A stretch of DNA of 64,000 nt. It comes from Pseudoalteromonas sp. MMG010 (GTDB lineage Bacteria; Pseudomonadota; Gammaproteobacteria; Enterobacterales; Alteromonadaceae). Shown here piece after piece: positions 54,733-63,825 of this stretch. How positions within the stretch are numbered: position 1 is the stretch's first letter; each line of letters opens with the position of its first letter. The notes under the pieces are model-generated. The model was not told where the DNA came from, made no database searches, and saw nothing but the letters and a program-made list of their open reading frames with translations. The stretch spans positions 62,001 to 126,000 of the forward strand of contig NZ_JAGJEG010000009.1 of the NCBI RefSeq assembly GCF_018100905.1, read 5' to 3'. The position numbers and the translations under genes were made by a program.

Positions 54733-54768
54733 TTAGATTAAAACAATCGATTTTTTAGCTTAAACAAT
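54733..54768 (-). promoter_or_regulatory. OxyR-like binding site
   Basis: TTAG-N7-CAAT-N7-TTAG-N6-CAAT (54733-54768) mirrors the OxyR pattern ATAG-N7-CTAT-N7-ATAG-N7-CTAT, each quarter with one change and the last gap short by one. It also forms part of GATTGTTT/AAACAATC. It lies between ahpC and a divergent gene. Confidence 0.5.
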
Positions 54769-54829
54769 TTTAGTTCATTATAACTGCTATAATACCCGCG
54801 CAAAAAACTCATACGATAAGGCAATAATA

Positions 54830-55249
54830 ATGGAAAGATTTATCAACCATATTCAATTAGGTTACTTAGGCTTAATCCCTTTTTTAGGCTGTGTTGGTTG
54901 GCCCCTTATGTTTGGTAGTAATAGTGTTAATGTTGAGTTCTTTAATTATTATAGTATTGCTATTCTCGCGTTTATGGCGGGGAATTTATGGTATGCAGGC
55001 GCACAAAGTTACAGCGATGCTATAAAAGCAGTATTACCTATCATCCCTATCCCATTTCTTACTTTTTTACCTGAGCACTGGGCATTAGCCTACTTAGCCG
55101 CTAGTTTTTGGTTAGTGCTTATATTTGAAAAAACCAGCCCACAATGGCAAAACTATCATCGTGATTATCAAAAAATGCGCTTTGTACTGACTTCTGTTGT
55201 ATTTGTTTGCCATATTTTAATTATTGGAATGAGTATTTACCCTAAATAG
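54830..55249 (+). CDS. DUF3429 membrane protein
   Basis: 139 residues with about five transmembrane helices (LGYLGLIPFLGCVGWPLMF, IAILAFMAGNLWYAG, VLPIIPIPFLTFLP, LAYLAASFWLVLIFE, FVLTSVVFVCHILIIGMSIY). The GNLWYAGAQSYSDA segment fits DUF3429. Function unknown. It lies divergent from ahpC. Confidence 0.85.
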   Translation: MERFINHIQLGYLGLIPFLGCVGWPLMFGSNSVNVEFFNYYSIAILAFMAGNLWYAGAQSYSDAIKAVLPIIPIPFLTFLPEHWALAYLAASFWLVLIFEKTSPQWQNYHRDYQKMRFVLTSVVFVCHILIIGMSIYPK

Positions 55250-55316
55250 CCTGACTTTGCTTAACCAATACACCGTATTAAGGTACCATCCGAGCTCTTT
55301 AATTTTAGGACAGGTT

Positions 55317-55688
55317 ATGATCGACACATTACGCCAACAACTCGATGAATTAGGTGAAAATTACGTAGAAAAAAATGCCTCATTCAAAATTAAAGTGATC
55401 CCATTTTTTTGCGCCATCAGCATTAAAAAAGATCATAAAAACGAAAACCGACTTAACTTTTACTCAAATCAACTTATTGAAATCTTATTAGTCGTTTTAT
55501 TCATATTATTTGGTTTAACATTAATGAGCCCAACCTCGGGTTTTACCGAAGGGCCGATTCATATTGTTTTTGCCATATTAATTACGTTTAATTTAATTTT
55601 AAAACAAATAGCAATCGAAGGTTTAAAAACCCGTTTAGCGTTGTTGCGCGCTCAACAGTCTTACTTTGGCACTGAAAACGATAAATAA
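55317..55688 (+). CDS. Small membrane protein, unknown
   Basis: 123 residues from the ATG at 55317 (AGGA 5 bases upstream). Two transmembrane helices, LIEILLVVLFILFGLTLMS and IHIVFAILITFNLILKQIAI, follow a basic N-terminal region. I recognise no family. It is 13 bases upstream of the BMT5-like gene and may be co-transcribed. Confidence 0.6.
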   Translation: MIDTLRQQLDELGENYVEKNASFKIKVIPFFCAISIKKDHKNENRLNFYSNQLIEILLVVLFILFGLTLMSPTSGFTEGPIHIVFAILITFNLILKQIAIEGLKTRLALLRAQQSYFGTENDK

Positions 55689-55701
55689 AGTAGTAAACGT
55701 T

Positions 55702-56511
55702 ATGTATTTAAATCCCCAATGGCGAATTTTAACGGTAGGAGATGGTGATTTATCATTTTCTGATGCCGTCCATAACCATTTTTCGATTCAAAAACTGGTT
55801 GCTTCTACATTTGATAGTAAAGAAACAATCCAGCAAAAATATCAACACAATGCATTAAATGCGTTAGAGCAGAAAAAAATAACGGTTTTAAATGACTTTG
55901 ATGTCACCAATAAGCAATGTTGGCAACGCTTATCAAGTCATTTGCATCGCTTTGATTTAGTCATCTTTCAATTCCCTTTAATCCCTGCTTTTGTAGGAAA
56001 AGAAGCCTTTGAATTAAACACACGCCAAACAAGTATGAATGTGCTTAACAGAGCATTACTTCACCAATTTTTAAAGTACGCCCGTGAATATGCCTTAGAT
56101 CCTTTGGGCGAAATGCTATGCTACATCACCTCTAAAGATGTAAAACCTTATCGCGAATGGAATATAGAAGGCAGTTTAAATACACATTTAAACATGCAAT
56201 ATAAAGGGCAAATGCCATTTGAGATAAGTCAATTTTCGGGTTACAAAATACGCAATGTCGATCGCGACAAGCATGTTAAAGACACCAGCGGTATTACTTA
56301 TGTATTTAGCGAAAAAGAGCCAGCATTATTAAAGCAAAAGCTCACTATGCCTGAGTATTTAAATCACAATCACTGCACACTATGTCGTGTCGGCCCTTTT
56401 GTTGGTGAAGAAGATAAAGCAAAGCATTTTAATGCCAAAAAGCACCTTAAGATGTCAGCGTTAGAGCAAGACTGGGAGCAATGGCTAACCCATTTTTATA
56501 CGCCATCGTAA
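55702..56511 (+). CDS. BMT5-like (DUF2431) Rossmann methyltransferase with C-terminal C2H2 zinc finger
   Basis: 269 residues. The N-terminal SAM fold has WRILTVGDGDLSFSDAV, ASTFDSKETIQQKYQ, VLNDFDVTN, FDLVIFQFPLIP and LGEMLCYITSKDVKPYREWNI. This matches DUF2431, the domain of yeast Bmt5, a 25S rRNA m3U methyltransferase. The C-terminus adds Cys225-x2-Cys228-x13-His242-x5-His248, resembling a matrin/U1-type zinc finger. Probably an RNA methyltransferase (inference). The ATG at 55702 is preferred over an upstream TTG at 55666. It converges on the GMC gene. Confidence 0.7.
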   Translation: MYLNPQWRILTVGDGDLSFSDAVHNHFSIQKLVASTFDSKETIQQKYQHNALNALEQKKITVLNDFDVTNKQCWQRLSSHLHRFDLVIFQFPLIPAFVGKEAFELNTRQTSMNVLNRALLHQFLKYAREYALDPLGEMLCYITSKDVKPYREWNIEGSLNTHLNMQYKGQMPFEISQFSGYKIRNVDRDKHVKDTSGITYVFSEKEPALLKQKLTMPEYLNHNHCTLCRVGPFVGEEDKAKHFNAKKHLKMSALEQDWEQWLTHFYTPS

Positions 56512-56524
56512 GCATTACATAAGT

Positions 56525-58120
56525 TTATGTATTGATGATTAAGTCTGCCGCTTTCTCAGCAATTGCAATAACCGGGGCATTCGTGTTTCCGGTAATAATT
56601 GTGGGCATAATAGAGGCATCAACAACACGTAAATTGTGTAAGCCATGTACACGTAAGTGAGTATCTACTACGGCCATAGTGTCTTGTCCCATTTTACATG
56701 TTCCAACCGGGTGATATTCAGTATCTGCGGTACGTTTTATAAACGCAATTAACTGCTCATCGTTATTAATATCAAGGGGATAAACCATCGATGATCTGAC
56801 TGGCTCAAATCCCTTACTTTGCATTACTTTTAACGTTTTCTTTAAACCCGCTAATAACACGTTTAAATCATCTGGGTGCTCTAAAAAATTAGGGTCGATA
56901 AGTGGTGCTGTACGAGGGTTGTTATCAGCAAGGCTAACTGTACCACGGCTTTTAGGGCGCATTAAACTACAGTGAATACTGTAGCCATGGCCCGTGTGTA
57001 GTTTTCGGTTATGATCATCAACTAAACCAATTACAAATTCAAGCTGTATATCTGGTGCAGGCGAGTTTGGAAAAAGATTTATAAATGCATGAGATTCAGC
57101 AAAATTACTGGTAAGTAAGCCTTCGCGTTTGCTAAACCACTTAATGCACCCCGATAAAATACGCCCAACTCCTGCCATGCTTATACCAAATGAGCCAAGT
57201 GAATATTTCGCTTTATAAAGTGGCACTACAGTTAAATGATCTTGTAAGTTTTTACCCACTCCAGGCAAATGTATAACGGGTTTAATTCCTTTATTTAGTA
57301 AATCTTGTTTATCTGCGACCCCAGACAACATTAGTATTTGTGGCGAATTAATCGCGCCAGCACTTAAAATAATTTCTTTTTTAGCAAAAAGCTGGACGAC
57401 CTTATTATTATTAACCACTTCTACCGCTGTTGCAGTATGGCCTTCAAAAAGAATTTTATTAACGTGGGTATCGGTTAAAACGGTTAAGTTTTTGCGCTGT
57501 AAAAAAGGCGTTATATAAGCTTTAGCAGCACTACAGCGCTCTCCTTGATGCTGTGTCACTTGCACCAAACGCGCACCATGTTGTGACGCACCATTAATAT
57601 CTAAACTTCTGGCGATACCTTGTTCATGACATGCTTGTAGAAAATATTGATTAAGGTGGCTTGCCGAACTGAGTTCTTGTACGTGCAAAGGGCCATCATT
57701 TCCATGCAAGGGGTTGTTATAAAATAGTGCGTTATTTTCTGATTTAATGAAATAAGGCAATAAACTATTAAAATCCCATCCATCATTCCCCATCGCAGCC
57801 CATTGATCGTAATCGTATTTATTACCACGGATATACACCATCGCATTTATCGAACTTGAGCCACCCAGTACTTTACCCCGTGGCATAAAGCCTTGTCGGT
57901 TATTAAGTGCTTTTTGTGCAACCGTATTGTAATGCCAACTATTGACTCCATATGGGACACTGACGGCTAACCCGGCCGGCATTTGCACACAAACATTATT
58001 ATCACTTTTACCTGCTTCGATTAAACACACATGGCAATTTGGATCCTCAGACAATCGTGATGCTAAAACACAGCCCGCACTCCCAGCCCCAATAACAATA
58101 AAATCGAATTTAGTTTTCAT
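56525..58120 (-). CDS. GMC oxidoreductase (choline/alcohol dehydrogenase-like)
   Basis: A 531-residue FAD flavoenzyme: FIVIGAGSAGCVLASRLSED and LIEAG (FAD binding), GKVLGGSSSINAMVYIRG (GMC signature 1), GAINSPQILMLSG (signature 2) and active-site His in TEYHPVGTCKMG. Similar to BetA and AlkJ. No betB or transport genes adjoin, so choline oxidation is not supported by context; an alcohol dehydrogenase is equally likely. It lies just downstream of the alginate operon but is separated by 276 bases with a terminator. Confidence 0.9.
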   Translation of the reverse strand: MKTKFDFIVIGAGSAGCVLASRLSEDPNCHVCLIEAGKSDNNVCVQMPAGLAVSVPYGVNSWHYNTVAQKALNNRQGFMPRGKVLGGSSSINAMVYIRGNKYDYDQWAAMGNDGWDFNSLLPYFIKSENNALFYNNPLHGNDGPLHVQELSSASHLNQYFLQACHEQGIARSLDINGASQHGARLVQVTQHQGERCSAAKAYITPFLQRKNLTVLTDTHVNKILFEGHTATAVEVVNNNKVVQLFAKKEIILSAGAINSPQILMLSGVADKQDLLNKGIKPVIHLPGVGKNLQDHLTVVPLYKAKYSLGSFGISMAGVGRILSGCIKWFSKREGLLTSNFAESHAFINLFPNSPAPDIQLEFVIGLVDDHNRKLHTGHGYSIHCSLMRPKSRGTVSLADNNPRTAPLIDPNFLEHPDDLNVLLAGLKKTLKVMQSKGFEPVRSSMVYPLDINNDEQLIAFIKRTADTEYHPVGTCKMGQDTMAVVDTHLRVHGLHNLRVVDASIMPTIITGNTNAPVIAIAEKAADLIINT

Positions 58121-58360
58121 CGCTGACCCTTACACCCCCATATTTCAATAAAAACACGAAAAAGGGACATTGTTTATGGTTTAACACGGTATAAATATAA
58201 TTTAATGAGGTAACTATATTCTATAAGTCATTAAGCGCTTTAATTATTTATAATAAAGCTTAAGTAAGGTGTAAAGGTGATAGTGAAATGATGATATGAA
58301 GGTTTAATGAGATTACGGGTGCCGAGCAGAAAATTAGGTGCTAACGACAACAATTAACAC

Positions 58361-58384
58361 CTAAGAAAGAGCAGTTACCTGCTC
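58361..58384 (-). terminator. Probable terminator of the alginate operon
   Basis: On the minus strand GAGCAG-GTAA-CTGCTC followed by TTTCTT, 13 bases after eda. A second weak stem, TTAGGTG/CACCTAA (58334-58364), follows. Confidence 0.55.
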
Positions 58385-58396
58385 GTACAACACACT

Positions 58397-59011
58397 TTAA
58401 AGTACAACTTTACAAGCGTCAGTAATCGCTTGCCAGTTTTTACTTTCTACCTGCTTTTGGTCCACAACCCATGTGCCACCAACCGCAAATACGTTTTGTA
58501 GTGCTAAAAAGTCAGTAAAGTTATCGCCGTTTATGCCACCTGTTGGGCAAAATTGACACTCTCTGAATACGCTTTTAACACCATTTAAAAAATTAATACC
58601 ACCGGCTAAATTTGCAGGGAATAATTTCATTTCTCTAAAGCCAGCTTGGTAAGCTAGTGCAATATCTGAAGTGTTAGACACGCCCGGTAACACCGGTACA
58701 CCGCTTTGTACTAGCGCATCCAGTAATTTAGGCGTTACCGCAGGTGTTACTATATAATCAGCACCTGCATTTAACGCATCTTTTAAAATAGGAGTATCAA
58801 TGATAGTACCCGCACCAACTTTTAAATTTGGCATAGCCGATTTAATGGCCTCTAGTACTGCGATAGAGCTATCATGGCGAAGTACTACCTCAACCAAATC
58901 AATGCCAGCTGCATGCATAGCTTGAGTAATAGCTACTCCAGTTTCTGGACAACCAGTTTGGATGATCGGTAATAATTTTTGCCCATTCATGTACTCAGAA
59001 AAGCGAACCAT
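58397..59011 (-). CDS. eda: 2-keto-3-deoxy-6-phosphogluconate aldolase
   Basis: 204 residues. Cleaves KDPG to pyruvate and glyceraldehyde-3-phosphate. The Schiff-base Lys lies in FREMKLFPANLAGG, the general-base region in LVEVVLRHDS, and CPTGGI and GGTWVV phosphate-binding turns are present. RBS CGGAG on the minus strand. It is the last gene of the alginate operon and handles the product of kdgK. Confidence 0.96.
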   Translation of the reverse strand: MVRFSEYMNGQKLLPIIQTGCPETGVAITQAMHAAGIDLVEVVLRHDSSIAVLEAIKSAMPNLKVGAGTIIDTPILKDALNAGADYIVTPAVTPKLLDALVQSGVPVLPGVSNTSDIALAYQAGFREMKLFPANLAGGINFLNGVKSVFRECQFCPTGGINGDNFTDFLALQNVFAVGGTWVVDQKQVESKNWQAITDACKVVL

Positions 59012-59037
59012 TTTATTCTCCGTTATTGTTCAAGGTT

Positions 59038-59070
59038 AAACATTTTTATAGTCACGGTATAAAAATGTTT
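59038..59070 (-). promoter_or_regulatory. Intercistronic hairpin between kdgK and eda
   Basis: A 13-bp perfect, AT-rich stem, AAACATTTTTATA with TATAAAAATGTTT, and a 7-base loop GTCACGG. It could set the relative level of the two mRNAs. Confidence 0.55.
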
Positions 59071-59083
59071 TTAACTATTAATA

Positions 59084-60010
59084 CTATGCGTTAGCCATTG
59101 CTTGGCAAAAAACATCTTTTGGTGCAATTGCACCAGGCTGTTGAATCACTGTACCTGCTGCTTTTGCAGCCATTTGTACTGCATCAGAAACACTGCGACC
59201 CGCTAAACGTGCGCCTAAATAAACACCGTTAAACGCATCACCTGCAGATGTTGTATCAACAACATTAGTGACAGGTATGATGGTGTGGCTTTGCAGTTCC
59301 TCACCCTCTTTTGTGATCACAGACTCTGGCCCGTTCTTAACAATAATCTCTTGGATATTGTAAGGTTTTAAATATTCGACAACCGCTTCAACCGAATGAA
59401 TATCGTAAAGTGTTGTTAAATCTTCAACGCCCGGCAAAGTGACATCAGATAAGCTAAATGCAATGTCGTATTGCGCTTTAGTTTGCTCAACACTTTGCCA
59501 TAAACGTGCACGATAATTTGGGTCAAAAACAATCTTAACTCCAGCATCTTTAAGCTGTTTGATCGCTTGCCAAAATTGCTCTCGGCTATCATTGTCAATA
59601 ATGGCTAATGAAATACCCGAAAAGAAAAACATGTCACCTTTAGATAAACTATCAAGTACTGAAGGGGTTAAAAACGACACGACTTTTTTTGCTGCAGCAT
59701 CGCTGCGCCAATAAGTAAAACTACGCTCGCCATGCTCATCTGTTTCAATGTAATACATACCCGGCACTTTTTCGTCGTGAGCAAATACATATTGTGTATC
59801 TAGCTGTTCGCTCTCAAATCGAGCCAGCATTTGAGCACTTAAGCTATCTTTACCAATTGCAGTGACTACCGATGTCGTTACTTCGTTAAAACAACGCTTA
59901 AGATATACCGCTGAATTATAAATATCGCCCGCAAATGACTGATGTAACATGTCGTCATTTTTAGCTCTTAGTTCGACCATACATTCGCCGAAAAAGTAAA
60001 TGTTTTTCAT
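59084..60010 (-). CDS. kdgK: 2-keto-3-deoxygluconate kinase
   Basis: A 308-residue PfkB-family sugar kinase. Begins YFFGECMVELRAKN; has GDIYNSAVYLKR near the N-terminus, KIVFDPNYRARLW, and the ATP/anion-hole motif DTTSAGDAFNG with catalytic Asp. Forms KDPG from KDG, the monosaccharide derived from alginate after DEH reduction. Its neighbours are eda, a hexuronate-type MFS transporter and an alginate lyase, which supports this substrate. Confidence 0.93.
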   Translation of the reverse strand: MKNIYFFGECMVELRAKNDDMLHQSFAGDIYNSAVYLKRCFNEVTTSVVTAIGKDSLSAQMLARFESEQLDTQYVFAHDEKVPGMYYIETDEHGERSFTYWRSDAAAKKVVSFLTPSVLDSLSKGDMFFFSGISLAIIDNDSREQFWQAIKQLKDAGVKIVFDPNYRARLWQSVEQTKAQYDIAFSLSDVTLPGVEDLTTLYDIHSVEAVVEYLKPYNIQEIIVKNGPESVITKEGEELQSHTIIPVTNVVDTTSAGDAFNGVYLGARLAGRSVSDAVQMAAKAAGTVIQQPGAIAPKDVFCQAMANA

Positions 60011-60033
60011 TTAGAAAATTACCTATGTAATGT

Positions 60034-60064
60034 ACCGCTCAATCGTAAAATACGAATGAGCGGT
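60034..60064 (-). promoter_or_regulatory. Intercistronic hairpin between the MFS gene and kdgK
   Basis: ACCGCTCA (60034-60041) pairs with TGAGCGGT (60057-60064), with inner TCGTA/TACGA, separated by single A bulges. No T tract follows on the minus strand, so an mRNA processing or stabilising role is more likely than termination. Confidence 0.6.
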
Positions 60065-60074
60065 GGGTATTTTA

Positions 60075-61373
60075 TTATTCAGGTTTTAGTGGTTCAATTT
60101 TTGGAATTAAAATCCATACCGCTGCCATAGCAATAATCGCAAGCGATGCACCAATGATAAACGCAGGTGTGTAGTTACCATCGGCTGTTAAAATTGGCAC
60201 TAAAGAAGTAAGACCTACAGCACCTAGTTTGGCCGCCATACCTGAAAATCCAGATAATGTACCAACCGCTTTTTTACCTAATAAGTCACTTGGTAATGTT
60301 TGTACATTACCAATGGCTGTTTGGAAGCCAAATAAAATAACCGCCATAATTAATACTGCAATGACTGGTGCACCAGGGTTTGCCATAGCAAGTAATGCTG
60401 GCAACATGATCAAACAACCTAAAGTAATTGTTAGTTTTCTTGTTTTATCAGTCGTCCAACCGGCTTTAAGGCGGTTTTGTGCTAATAAGCCACCAAACCA
60501 AGCACCAAACATAGCGCCAACATAAGGTACCCAACCGTATATACCAATAGATTTAACATCCATACCGTATACTTCGTTTAAGTAAATTGGGATCCAAAAT
60601 ACGAATAACCACCAAATAGGGTCAATCGCAGCAGAGGCAATAATTACACCCCAGCTTTGCTTGCGTGATAATAACTCAGCAGTCGATGGGTTGTATTCTT
60701 CTTCGTTAGATATCGCGCCTGATGCATCAGTACGCTTTTGGCCTGTAAGAATATATTCGCGTTCTTCTTCAGTGATCCACGGGTGAGAACCTGGTGGAGC
60801 TTTAACAAGTACAAGCCAAGGAACAAGCCATAAAAAGCCCATTACACCCACTACAACAAACACCATTTGCCAGCTGAAATAGATGGTTAGGTAAGCAATT
60901 AACGGGATAGCAATGATGCCACCGATAGCAGCGCCTGAGTTAAAAATACCTTGTGCTAAAGCACGTTCTTTTGTTGGAAACCATTCTGCGTTACCTTTAG
61001 CAGCACCTGGCCAGTTACCCGCTTCAGCAACCCCTAAAATAGTACGGAAAATACTAAATGTAAGTAAACCTTGAGCAAATGCATGGGCAATAGTCGCTAA
61101 AGACCAAACACCAATTGATAATACGAAACCAAAGCGAGTCCCTACCCAGTCAAATATCTTACCGAAAATAGCTTGACCAAATGCATAAGCAAAAACAAAC
61201 ACAATAGAAATATTTGCGTAAATTTGTTTACGCTCAAGTGCAGATTCGTCAGGGAACAACTCTTCTACGATATCAGGCCAAAGCACACTAAGTGCTTGAC
61301 GATCGATATAGTTAATAATGGTTGCAAGCGCTATTAGTGCTATTACCCACCATCTTAAACCGTTAAGCTTCAT
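60075..61373 (-). CDS. MFS transporter, anion:cation symporter (hexuronate/ExuT-like)
   Basis: 432 residues, about 12 transmembrane helices, with the family start LRWWVIALIALATIINYIDRQALSVLWP, the RTILGVAEAGNWPGA loop and the central WITEEEREYI segment of ACS-family transporters. RBS AGAGGG 8 bases upstream of the ATG. In an alginate cluster the likely cargo is unsaturated uronate (DEH), KDG or mannuronate. The near-palindrome TGTAAAATTTTGCA (61394-61407) lies 20 bases upstream. Confidence 0.93.
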   Translation of the reverse strand: MKLNGLRWWVIALIALATIINYIDRQALSVLWPDIVEELFPDESALERKQIYANISIVFVFAYAFGQAIFGKIFDWVGTRFGFVLSIGVWSLATIAHAFAQGLLTFSIFRTILGVAEAGNWPGAAKGNAEWFPTKERALAQGIFNSGAAIGGIIAIPLIAYLTIYFSWQMVFVVVGVMGFLWLVPWLVLVKAPPGSHPWITEEEREYILTGQKRTDASGAISNEEEYNPSTAELLSRKQSWGVIIASAAIDPIWWLFVFWIPIYLNEVYGMDVKSIGIYGWVPYVGAMFGAWFGGLLAQNRLKAGWTTDKTRKLTITLGCLIMLPALLAMANPGAPVIAVLIMAVILFGFQTAIGNVQTLPSDLLGKKAVGTLSGFSGMAAKLGAVGLTSLVPILTADGNYTPAFIIGASLAIIAMAAVWILIPKIEPLKPE

Positions 61374-61551
61374 AATGCTGTCCCTCTAATGTATGTAAAA
61401 TTTTGCATAATAAACTCCAAATTATAATTTTTGTGTTGCTAATAAATAAACTTAAAAATGCTGTTACTTACGTGTGTATGTATATTGGTTTTAATTTCCA
61501 CTGCTCAATTTAACATTCATTGTATTCAGTGTTATTAAAACTGTCATTACA
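61374..61551 (-). promoter_or_regulatory. Region between the PL6 lyase and MFS genes
   Basis: 178 bases without a gene. One notable element is ATGTAAAATTTTGCAT (61393-61408), a palindrome with a single mismatch, near the MFS RBS. A TATTGGTTTT sequence occurs at about 61480. Could hold a secondary promoter. Confidence 0.3.
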
Positions 61552-63825
61552 TTATTCAGCGCTATTAAACTCATTGTTAGCGACTGATTGTGTTTGTGGT
61601 GCATTTAACTCTTTTACCTCAGGTGCTGATGAAGCAATAAAGCGATTATCTTTAATTCGAGTTTTGGGCTCACCTACTGTGTGTTCCACTTTAATCGCAG
61701 CACTTTTATTAAAGGTATTATGTTCAATTGCACTTACTTGCGCGCCATGCAACCAAAATGATGCACTGTGTTTATTACGTTTACCTAAACCAACATTTTC
61801 AAAGCTGTTGTCTAACACAATAACATGAGGGCCAAATGTACTTTCATCCGTACCACCTCGGTATACCTTAGCTACAGCGCCTTGTATATCTTTAAAAGTG
61901 TTGTTTTTTAGTGTTAAATATTCGGCATTATAAATACCTAAATCATCACGCTCTTTGTTTAGTCGGACAATATCACCCGTTACATTTAAAAATTCGCTGT
62001 TGGTTATTGAAAGCACATCAGCAAACGCACCGCTACCCGAATCAAATACGTGAAATGAATGGTTAATATCTAAGTCAGTTACTTTTACATTATCTAATAT
62101 TAAACGATAGTTTTTATACATGCCCCATTTAGCCGTTCTTATTAGTGAATTACCTGATGAATCAGGACTGTTCTTTCCACTAAATGCTAAGTTTTCAAGT
62201 TTTAAACTACCATCATTATTTATTTCAAATAAGGCCGTACGCTCGAAAGTAATTGTAGGTTTTGTATTTTTTGCACCGCGTAAAGTAAGCGTCTTATCTA
62301 TGGCAATCATTTTAGCCACATTATAATTGCCTGCTGCAAGCTCAATAACATCGCCATCATTTGCCGCTTTAATTGCATTAAATAAAGCACCTTCAGTGTT
62401 ATCTACGGTGTGTGTTTTAGCTGAGTCGAATGCGGTTTGAATAGGACTTTTAGCATACCAACGAGGGCCTGTTTCACTTTTTAATGTTGGCTTTAATGAT
62501 TTAGTCGCCCCTACCTTGCTATATTTTTTATTGGCGATATACAGTAAGCCATTATCACCGCGTTTAAGTGTTAATGTATCACTTTCAAAACCATTGCTAA
62601 TACTTGGCTTTGCAACTTGGTTTAATATGTTATTGCTAAATTTAATACCACTAATGTCATCAAATGCAGTAAATACATCTTTTTTATTCTCATTATAAAT
62701 AACATTGTTACGCATAATACTATTGACGGGTGTTGCTGAACGCTCAGCGTCACTGCCTGCAGCTAATTGAATATGCGACACATTAATCAGTGTATTATTT
62801 TCTATTAAGGCATTATTTACTTGGTGGTAACGATTAATTTTTGAATTTGGAACACCATTCATTACCGTCAAAGCGCTACCAAAACGATAGCCTGTTAAAC
62901 CTTCTAAGTAATTATTGCGCACTACTTGGTCTTTATTAATTACACGAATGCCACCTGTATGATCGACACCATTACCAAAAAACACATTTTCCTCAACAAC
63001 GTTACCGTTACCGTGGCGCAAAGTTAGCGTGCCCTTTGATTCAAAGAAGGTATTATTTTTAATCGTATTTTTACCAGATTTAACCGAGATAATTTCTACT
63101 TCACCATCACAATGATCAAAGTAATTATTCGTTACTTGAGTTAATGAGTCGGTTAAAGAGTAGTGACTTGTACCAATACGTAAGGTTTCGCCACCATTTG
63201 AACCAAAAACAGGACGAGGGCCAAAGTAGTTGTGATCTATTTTGTGAGAATTCTGTTGGCTTTGTTCGGTATTTAACCGCACCGCTACGGTAACACCTTT
63301 GTTACGCTTACCGGCTAAGTAGTTATGATCAAAACGGTTATTTTGACCATATAAACCCACCCAGTAGTCAGACTCGCGTTTATCAGGATTACTGTAATTA
63401 TCAATAACAACTTCTGTAACACGCGAATTATAAGCTAGCTCATCTTTATTTTTACGAAACGAAATAACTTCACTACTTGGAGTAAAACCATTTTTAAACA
63501 CTAACCCTTTAACCACTAAATGCTCACCTGCCAATCTTAAGTTTGATTGACCAGATAAAATCACAGCGCCAGGGGTTTGGGCTTGTAAAATAATAGGCTT
63601 TTCTTGTGTGCCTTTAGCACTGAATACAATTTCAAAATCTTGCCAAGTACCATTTTTAAGATTAACGATATCGCCTGGAGCTAAATTCTGAGCAATCTTT
63701 TTATATTCGTTAGGTGATGCGACGGTATAACTTTCAGCAAGGGCAAAATGACTAAATAAAGTGGTGCTACTTAACCCTAAAAATAATAAAGGCGTATTTA
63801 GCTTAAGATTAAACTCTTTTTTCAT
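61552..63825 (-). CDS. PL6-family alginate lyase (chondroitinase B-like)
   Basis: 757 residues with signal peptide (LLFLGLSSTTLFSHFALA, cleavage about residue 30) and two parallel beta-helix domains; the second begins near residue 450. Catalytic Lys249 (IISVKSGK) and Arg270 (LTLRHGNG) are in place, as in chondroitinase B and the Glaciecola AlyGC lyase. EIIS and DHCDGEVE give likely calcium ligands. The two-domain length matches the exo-acting dimeric subtype. RBS AAGGAA is 6 bases from the ATG. First gene of the visible operon; acts in periplasm or outside. Confidence 0.94.
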   Translation of the reverse strand: MKKEFNLKLNTPLLFLGLSSTTLFSHFALAESYTVASPNEYKKIAQNLAPGDIVNLKNGTWQDFEIVFSAKGTQEKPIILQAQTPGAVILSGQSNLRLAGEHLVVKGLVFKNGFTPSSEVISFRKNKDELAYNSRVTEVVIDNYSNPDKRESDYWVGLYGQNNRFDHNYLAGKRNKGVTVAVRLNTEQSQQNSHKIDHNYFGPRPVFGSNGGETLRIGTSHYSLTDSLTQVTNNYFDHCDGEVEIISVKSGKNTIKNNTFFESKGTLTLRHGNGNVVEENVFFGNGVDHTGGIRVINKDQVVRNNYLEGLTGYRFGSALTVMNGVPNSKINRYHQVNNALIENNTLINVSHIQLAAGSDAERSATPVNSIMRNNVIYNENKKDVFTAFDDISGIKFSNNILNQVAKPSISNGFESDTLTLKRGDNGLLYIANKKYSKVGATKSLKPTLKSETGPRWYAKSPIQTAFDSAKTHTVDNTEGALFNAIKAANDGDVIELAAGNYNVAKMIAIDKTLTLRGAKNTKPTITFERTALFEINNDGSLKLENLAFSGKNSPDSSGNSLIRTAKWGMYKNYRLILDNVKVTDLDINHSFHVFDSGSGAFADVLSITNSEFLNVTGDIVRLNKERDDLGIYNAEYLTLKNNTFKDIQGAVAKVYRGGTDESTFGPHVIVLDNSFENVGLGKRNKHSASFWLHGAQVSAIEHNTFNKSAAIKVEHTVGEPKTRIKDNRFIASSAPEVKELNAPQTQSVANNEFNSAE

